Positions 59,508-64,000 of a DNA stretch of 64,000 nucleotides are shown here, piece after piece (within the stretch, counting starts at the first letter, position 1; every line of letters starts with the position of its first letter). Source of the DNA: Pleomorphochaeta sp. (GTDB lineage: Bacteria; Spirochaetota; Spirochaetia; Sphaerochaetales; Sphaerochaetaceae); NCBI GenBank assembly GCA_028532815.1, contig JAQQAS010000037.1:124001-188000 (forward strand), read 5' to 3'. A model generated the notes under the pieces. It ran no database searches. It was not told the DNA's origin and saw only the letters and a program-made list of their open reading frames with translations. Position numbers and translations under genes: made by a program.

Positions 59508-60345
59508 ATATCCCCTTAACTATTCTATCTTTATTAGCTAAATCTTTTATTATCTCAATATTAATAAAATTTGCTTCTTTAAGAAGTTCTCTTACTTTTT
59601 CACATTGTCTACTATCACATTCAAAAAATATAGCACTGTGATGCCCAATTAAGTGATTTTTTGATTGAATTATGATTTTTCGAATAAGATCTAAGCCGTC
59701 TTCTCCAAATCCTTCAAGAGCTAGTATAGGTTCTTGTTTTACCTCATCACTTACTTCTTCACACCATTGTCGTGTTAAATATGGTGGATTGCTAACAATT
59801 ATATCATATTTATCACAATTTTCTAAAAGATTGCTCTCAATTATATTAATTTTTTTTGAATATAGTTTGTTTGCATTATATTTTGCAACTTCTAGAGCCT
59901 CAGGACTAATATCACTTAATGATATTTCATTTAAATTATTTTCAAGAGCTAAGGTTATTGCTATGCATCCACTTCCTGTACATAAATCTAATACTTTTGG
60001 TTCAAAATCAAGGGAGTTTATGTAAGAGGTAACTTCTTCAATAATAGTTTCTGTATCAGGTCTAGGAATTAATGTATGTTTATTTACTTTAAATTCTCTT
60101 GCATAAAATTCCTTTTTTTCAAGTATATAGGCTATAGGTTCAGAATTTAATCTTCTTTCAATTAAGGTATTAAAATATGATATTTTATCATCATCAATTT
60201 CTAAAGTATTATAAGTTATTTGCTTGACCTTATTAAGGCCTGTTGCTTCTTCAAAAAGCAAAGATGCGTCTAAAGAAGGAGTATCAGTGATACTCCTTAA
60301 TTTATTTGTTGCTTGTGTTAATAATTGACTAACTGTTTTTCCCAT
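59497..60345 (-). CDS. prmC: Release-factor glutamine methyltransferase
   Basis: A 282-aa SAM-dependent enzyme that methylates the Gln of the GGQ motif in RF1 and RF2. Motifs: VLDLCTGSGCIAITLAL (SAM loop) and IIVSNPPYLTR (catalytic NPPY). The N-terminal helical domain is typical of PrmC. It follows prfA, whose product it modifies, with 6 bp between genes, and overlaps rel. Confidence 0.95.
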   Translation of the reverse strand: MGKTVSQLLTQATNKLRSITDTPSLDASLLFEEATGLNKVKQITYNTLEIDDDKISYFNTLIERRLNSEPIAYILEKKEFYAREFKVNKHTLIPRPDTETIIEEVTSYINSLDFEPKVLDLCTGSGCIAITLALENNLNEISLSDISPEALEVAKYNANKLYSKKINIIESNLLENCDKYDIIVSNPPYLTRQWCEEVSDEVKQEPILALEGFGEDGLDLIRKIIIQSKNHLIGHHSAIFFECDSRQCEKVRELLKEANFINIEIIKDLANKDRIVKGIYER

Positions 60346-60351
60346 TAATTA

Positions 60352-61416
60352 TTATGCTTCCTGCATTGCTTTTTCACCAGCTTCAACTTTAAGAGCTTCG
60401 ATTACTTCATCAAGTTCGCCACTCAAAATTATTTCTAATTTATAAAGGGTAAGATTTAATCTATGATCAGTTAATCTGTTTTGTGGGAAGTTGTAAGTTC
60501 TAATTCTTTCAGATCTATCTCCACTTCCAACTTGGCTCTTTCTAGCTTCAGATCTCTCTTTTTGTTTTTTTTCTTCTTCTAAATCATATAATCTAGAACG
60601 AAGAACTCTCATTGCTTTATTTTTGTTTTTTAATTGAGATTTTTCATCTTGACATATAACAACAAGTCCGGTGGGAAGGTGAGTTAATCTAACAGCACTG
60701 TCTGTTGTGTTAACACATTGTCCACCAGGTCCACCTGCTCTCATTACATCAATTTTTAAATCTTCTTGTTTGATTTCAATATCTGTTTCTTCTGCTTCAG
60801 GTAGTACTGCAACTGTAACAGCTGAGGTGTGAACTCTCCCTCCACTTTCAGTTGTAGGAACTCTTTGTACTCTGTGTACTCCGCTCTCCCATCTAAGGGA
60901 ACCATATACATCTTTACCGCTTATGGAAAATACTATTTCTTTATATCCCCCTAAACCGGTATCATTTGAGTTCATGATATCAATTTTCCAGCCCATTTTT
61001 TCAGCATAATGTGAATACATTTTAAATAGGTCTGCACAGAATAATGCAGCTTCATCACCGCCTGTTCCAGCTCTAATTTCCATAATAATATTCTTACCAG
61101 CTAATGGATCTGGTGGTATTAATAACATCTTACATTTTTTATTTGAAACCTTTGCTGCTTCTTTTAATTCTAATAGCTCTTCTTTTGCCATTGCAATCAT
61201 TTCGGCATCATCTTCTTCTTTAAGTAGTTCTTCTGCATCTTTTATTTGATTTGTTAATTCTTCAAGATTTTGCATTTCTTCAACAATTGGTGCTATATGA
61301 GCTCTATCGACCATTAGTTGTTTATATAAATTCATATCGCTCATTGTTTCAGGGCTACTTAATTTATTGTCTATTTCTTTTAATTGTTTAACATATGATG
61401 GTAGTTTTTCTATCAT
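60352..61416 (-). CDS. prfA: Peptide chain release factor 1
   Basis: A 354-aa class-I release factor recognising UAA and UAG. The catalytic [19 protein letters not shown] is present, and the codon-recognition region reads [20 protein letters not shown], which has the RF1-type PxT (P-T-T; most RF1 read P-A-T). Length is standard (about 355-360). It starts the prfA-prmC-rel operon, 125 bp downstream of the XRE-cupin gene. Confidence 0.96.
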   Translation of the reverse strand: MIEKLPSYVKQLKEIDNKLSSPETMSDMNLYKQLMVDRAHIAPIVEEMQNLEELTNQIKDAEELLKEEDDAEMIAMAKEELLELKEAAKVSNKKCKMLLIPPDPLAGKNIIMEIRAGTGGDEAALFCADLFKMYSHYAEKMGWKIDIMNSNDTGLGGYKEIVFSISGKDVYGSLRWESGVHRVQRVPTTESGGRVHTSAVTVAVLPEAEETDIEIKQEDLKIDVMRAGGPGGQCVNTTDSAVRLTHLPTGLVVICQDEKSQLKNKNKAMRVLRSRLYDLEEEKKQKERSEARKSQVGSGDRSERIRTYNFPQNRLTDHRLNLTLYKLEIILSGELDEVIEALKVEAGEKAMQEA

Positions 61417-61540
61417 TTATTTATTATCTCCGTTGGATTTATTACTAAATATAATTTATTTTATTCTTTTTGAATAGTGTTGAGGTCATAATCATTACTC
61501 AAGCTTTTGTTGAGTGTTTTTATTAAAATTTAGGAGATAG

Positions 61541-62116
61541 CTATCTGTGTTTATCTGGGGTATATCTAACTACTAAATGTATAGTAGCTGGTGAATTTGA
61601 ATCACAACTAATTGTATGTTCAATATCACAATGATACATTAAAAAGTCACCTTTTTTTAAGGTGCATTCATTTTGTCCAGCTTTAACTTTAACACTGCCT
61701 TTAATTACTGTTAAAAATTCTTGAGTGCCTGCAAAATGAGGTTCACTTGGTAGTTTTGTATGAGGTTCAAAAGTTATTAAATACATTTCTAAATCTTCAA
61801 CCATATTTAAAGGAGAAAGGATTCTAATTGTTACACCATGTTCAGTTGTTTCAATAACATGTCCAGAACCTGAAGTTGGATTTTTAATGAAATCTCTTTT
61901 GGGTTGAGGATTAACATCTAATATATCTTGGATGTCGATATTTAGTCCCCTTGCTATTTTCCAAACTGTTGCAATAGTTGGGTTTACTTTATCGCTTTCA
62001 ATTTGGCTTAACATTGCTTTAGAGACACCACTTCTCTCACTTAAAATATTAAGAGTTAGATGTTTTGATTGTCTAAATTTTTGTATGTTTTTCCCAATTG
62101 GTGGGGGTGTTTCCAT
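61541..62116 (-). CDS. XRE-family regulator with C-terminal cupin domain
   Basis: A 191-aa protein: HTH at about 8-60 (IQKFRQSKHLTLNILSERSG, KAMLSQIESDKVNPT) and a cupin sensor at about 110-185 (LPSEPHFAGTQEFLTVIKGS, DFLMYHCDIEHTISC). Such proteins often sense polyamines, sugars or small acids. It starts 16 bp after the exonuclease gene stop, so they may share a transcript. Target and ligand are unknown. Confidence 0.9.
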   Translation of the reverse strand: METPPPIGKNIQKFRQSKHLTLNILSERSGVSKAMLSQIESDKVNPTIATVWKIARGLNIDIQDILDVNPQPKRDFIKNPTSGSGHVIETTEHGVTIRILSPLNMVEDLEMYLITFEPHTKLPSEPHFAGTQEFLTVIKGSVKVKAGQNECTLKKGDFLMYHCDIEHTISCDSNSPATIHLVVRYTPDKHR

Positions 62117-62132
62117 TTATCTTTCCTTTAAA

Positions 62133-63557
62133 TTAATTAAATAAAGTGTTTGTTAATTCTTCTCCATATTGTAATAATTGGTTTAATATCTCTTTTTCCT
62201 TTTCACTTGTAGTGTCTAAGGAGAGTTTTTCTTTGATTTTTCGATTATAAAAATCAAGGTTAACCATTATTTTGCCAGGAGGACTAACAATTCTGTGTGA
62301 GCAAAAAGACTTCCATTCTTCCTTGACTTGATCACTTTGGTATTCTAAATAATTTCTTAATACGTGTCTATATACTAGCTCTTTAGCTCTTGGATCGTCG
62401 AACTTTAATGCTTTGCTTAACTCAAGTTTTTCTTTTTCTGAAGCATCATGGATTAATCTAAATCTTTTATTATCTTCATCTTTAAAAAATCCATTGTATA
62501 ATTGAAAATCTGTATCATCCACCCCTTTGATATCTTGAGAACTTAAAGCTTTCCTAATTTTCATTATTATTTCAGGATGGTCTTTTAATAATTTGGCTCT
62601 TGAAAGTGCTTCTTGTTTATCAATATTAAGTCTTTTTTCTAAGTCTGGCTTTAATATACTTAATGGACTAACAAAGGCACATTTATTATATGCAATATTT
62701 ACAAGGCCATGAGTATATAAGATATTCTCTTCATCTGCTTCTAATAGCGGGGTGATATCTTCTTTTAAATTAAAGCAAATAACATTGTTGGAGTTAATTA
62801 TATCAAAAGTTATTGGCATTACTATTGATGTACAACCATTTTTTGATGTGTATTTTGGATGAGTGTGTAAAACAGGTTCTCCAAAAGGGGCTTTAAGTAA
62901 GTTTTTCATTAATTGTTTTTTTCTATGATCAAAACTCCATTTATATAACAAGGGTTGTTTTGTTTTGATTAATCTAGCAACTTCAATTGTTGCTCTTACA
63001 TCAACTAACGCATCATGAGCTCCAATTTGTTCTATATTATTCGCTTCTGTTATATCTGTTAGCTTAAATGATGGGTTCCCATTTTCTTTTTTAGCTGGCC
63101 ATTGTATTCCATTAGGTCTTAAATCATAAGCAGCTCTAACCAAATTTATAATATCCCATCTTGAGCATCCATTTTTATATTCTCTTTCATAGGGGTCAAA
63201 CAAGTTTCTATATAATGCATTTCTAATAAATTCATCATCAAAATTTATAGAATTATATCCTGTAACAACAGTATTAGGTGTTGAAAATTCATCTCTTATT
63301 TTTTTTATAAATTCAACTTCTTTAAGTCCTTTTTCATTTACTATATATGGGGTAATCCCTGTGACTAAGCAAGCAAGTGGATCTGGTAAATAATCAGATG
63401 ATAATTTACAATACAATAATATTTCAGATCCTATTTGATTTAGTTCTAAATCTGTTCTAATTGCAGCAAATTGTGCGATTCTATCATAATGGCTATCTAG
63501 TCCAAAGGTTTCTAAGTCATACCATAAGATTGATGGTTTCTCTTTTTTTGTATTCAT
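62133..63557 (-). CDS. sbcB: Exodeoxyribonuclease I (SbcB family)
   Basis: A 474-aa 3'-5' single-strand DNA exonuclease of the DEDDh type. ILWYDLETFGLDSHYDRIAQF provides the first Asp/Glu pair, SINFDDEFIRNALYRN the second motif, and GAHDALVDVRATIEVARL the His/Asp motif. The C-terminal half is the ExoI-specific SH3-like/linker region. Acts in recombination, mismatch repair and end processing. The promoter lies in the 60-bp gap before the divergent gene at 63618. Confidence 0.93.
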   Translation of the reverse strand: MNTKKEKPSILWYDLETFGLDSHYDRIAQFAAIRTDLELNQIGSEILLYCKLSSDYLPDPLACLVTGITPYIVNEKGLKEVEFIKKIRDEFSTPNTVVTGYNSINFDDEFIRNALYRNLFDPYEREYKNGCSRWDIINLVRAAYDLRPNGIQWPAKKENGNPSFKLTDITEANNIEQIGAHDALVDVRATIEVARLIKTKQPLLYKWSFDHRKKQLMKNLLKAPFGEPVLHTHPKYTSKNGCTSIVMPITFDIINSNNVICFNLKEDITPLLEADEENILYTHGLVNIAYNKCAFVSPLSILKPDLEKRLNIDKQEALSRAKLLKDHPEIIMKIRKALSSQDIKGVDDTDFQLYNGFFKDEDNKRFRLIHDASEKEKLELSKALKFDDPRAKELVYRHVLRNYLEYQSDQVKEEWKSFCSHRIVSPPGKIMVNLDFYNRKIKEKLSLDTTSEKEKEILNQLLQYGEELTNTLFN

Positions 63558-63559
63558 GG

Positions 63560-63565
63560 TATAAT
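63560..63565 (+). promoter_or_regulatory. Perfect -10 for the gene at 63618
   Basis: TATAAT at 63560-63565 lies just outside the exonuclease start codon, so any -35 would lie inside that gene. GAGAGGTG before ATG 63618 is the ribosome site. Confidence 0.45.
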
Positions 63566-63617
63566 CTTAACATATTTTAATTATGTGAAAAAGCTTATTT
63601 GTGTTTGAGAGGTGTAA

Positions 63618-64000
63618 ATGAAAGGGTTTTTAACAACATTGTTATTTTTAATTTTTATTAATCCTTTATTTGCGTCCAATATTAGTGAGAAGGAAGTATC
63701 AAATGCGTTTGTTGCTATTACTGACTTAGGTTATATTACAGCAGCAGATTTTATTTCTTTAAATAGGAAAAATTTTGATTCAATAGCAATTAGAATTTCT
63801 CCATCTACTTCATTACCTGATGCAGTATTATTTAGTGATGCCGATTTATCTTTTTTCTTACCTTATTTTGAAGATGATGATAATAGTAATTTTTTAAGTT
63901 CTTTTTTACCGACAATTGATCCATTTGTGAGCGAAAGACTTAAAATTAATAATTGGAAAAAGGGAGAAGCGATAGTTACTGGTGCTGCAGCCTTAGTTTT
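63618..64000 (+). CDS. Secreted protein of unknown function (3' end outside the window)
   Basis: The frame is open from ATG 63618 to the window end (127 codons). The N-terminus MKGFLTTLLFLIFINPLFAS is a signal peptide with likely cleavage after FAS or nearby. The visible mature part is polar with no motif I recognise. It is divergent from the exonuclease I gene. Confidence 0.7.
   Translation, partial: MKGFLTTLLFLIFINPLFASNISEKEVSNAFVAITDLGYITAADFISLNRKNFDSIAIRISPSTSLPDAVLFSDADLSFFLPYFEDDDNSNFLSSFLPTIDPFVSERLKINNWKKGEAIVTGAAALV

Noticed and set aside
1-64000. tRNA, rRNA, CRISPR arrays, IS elements, phage genes
   Set aside because: I looked in the intergenic regions and saw no tRNA T-loop pattern, repeat-spacer array, transposase or integrase; short RNA genes could still be missed by eye.

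Overview
The window is A+T-rich, gene-dense bacterial DNA. Several signs point to a host-associated spirochaete of the Treponema/Sphaerochaetaceae kind: signal peptides ending in FAQG or FASGATE, lipoproteins with a DUF1566-like domain, a long-form (505 aa) serine hydroxymethyltransferase, an IF-1 of spirochaete type, and many ABC/TRAP sugar-acid transporters with YesM/YesN-type two-component systems. This assignment is an inference from protein style; there is no rRNA or other marker in the window.

Region 1 (1-6310) carries the 3' part of a sulfatase, a LacI regulator, a MATE exporter, a GntR/FCD regulator, and the kduI-kduD pair that processes unsaturated uronates. Together they suggest catabolism of sulfated uronic-acid polysaccharides such as host glycosaminoglycans. 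Region 2 (6325-18480) holds two TRAP transporter operons (dctPQM), each with its own YesM-like histidine kinase and YesN/AraC-type response regulator. The first two-component system also has a TRAP-binding-protein-like lipoprotein that lacks the usual substrate-binding Arg and may be a sensor. Region 3 (18529-19860) is a purine/pyrimidine permease.

Region 4 (20117-30018) is the most unusual cluster: Gfo/Idh/MocA dehydrogenase, ABC sugar importer without its own ATPase, GH31 glycosidase, an MDR dehydrogenase without the usual zinc ligands, a TIM-barrel epimerase, and a LacI regulator with two matching operators. The layout parallels the E. coli ycjN-S/W guloside-to-glucoside pathway, but with a GH31 enzyme instead of phosphorylases. 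Region 5 (30055-33617) is the glucuronate branch: fructuronate reductase (+) converging on uxuA and a GntR repressor (-), with a 30-bp promoter/operator present at both ends with one mismatch.

Region 6 (33741-45997) is largely core: CBS-ACT protein, Smr protein with four internal repeats, IF-1, an Rrf2 regulator with cysK-iscS-mnmA and shared Rrf2-type boxes, an NSS symporter, glyA, a hydantoinase-type amidohydrolase, and a HAD-cytidine deaminase fusion. Region 7 (46023-51804) is an envelope/accessory stretch: FMN-binding membrane protein, two lipoproteins, MarR regulator, oligopeptide-binding protein. Region 8 (51838-54512) is rbsK-rpiB with a divergent LacI regulator. Region 9 (54592-64000) has a CBS-type Mn pyrophosphatase, two small envelope proteins, prfA-prmC-rel, an exonuclease I/XRE-cupin pair, and the start of a secreted protein. 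I saw no tRNA, rRNA, CRISPR array, IS element or phage gene.

Taken together, the carbohydrate genes converge on 2-keto-3-deoxygluconate: kduI/kduD from unsaturated uronates, and UxuB/UxuA from fructuronate. KDG kinase, KDPG aldolase and uronate isomerase are not in the window.
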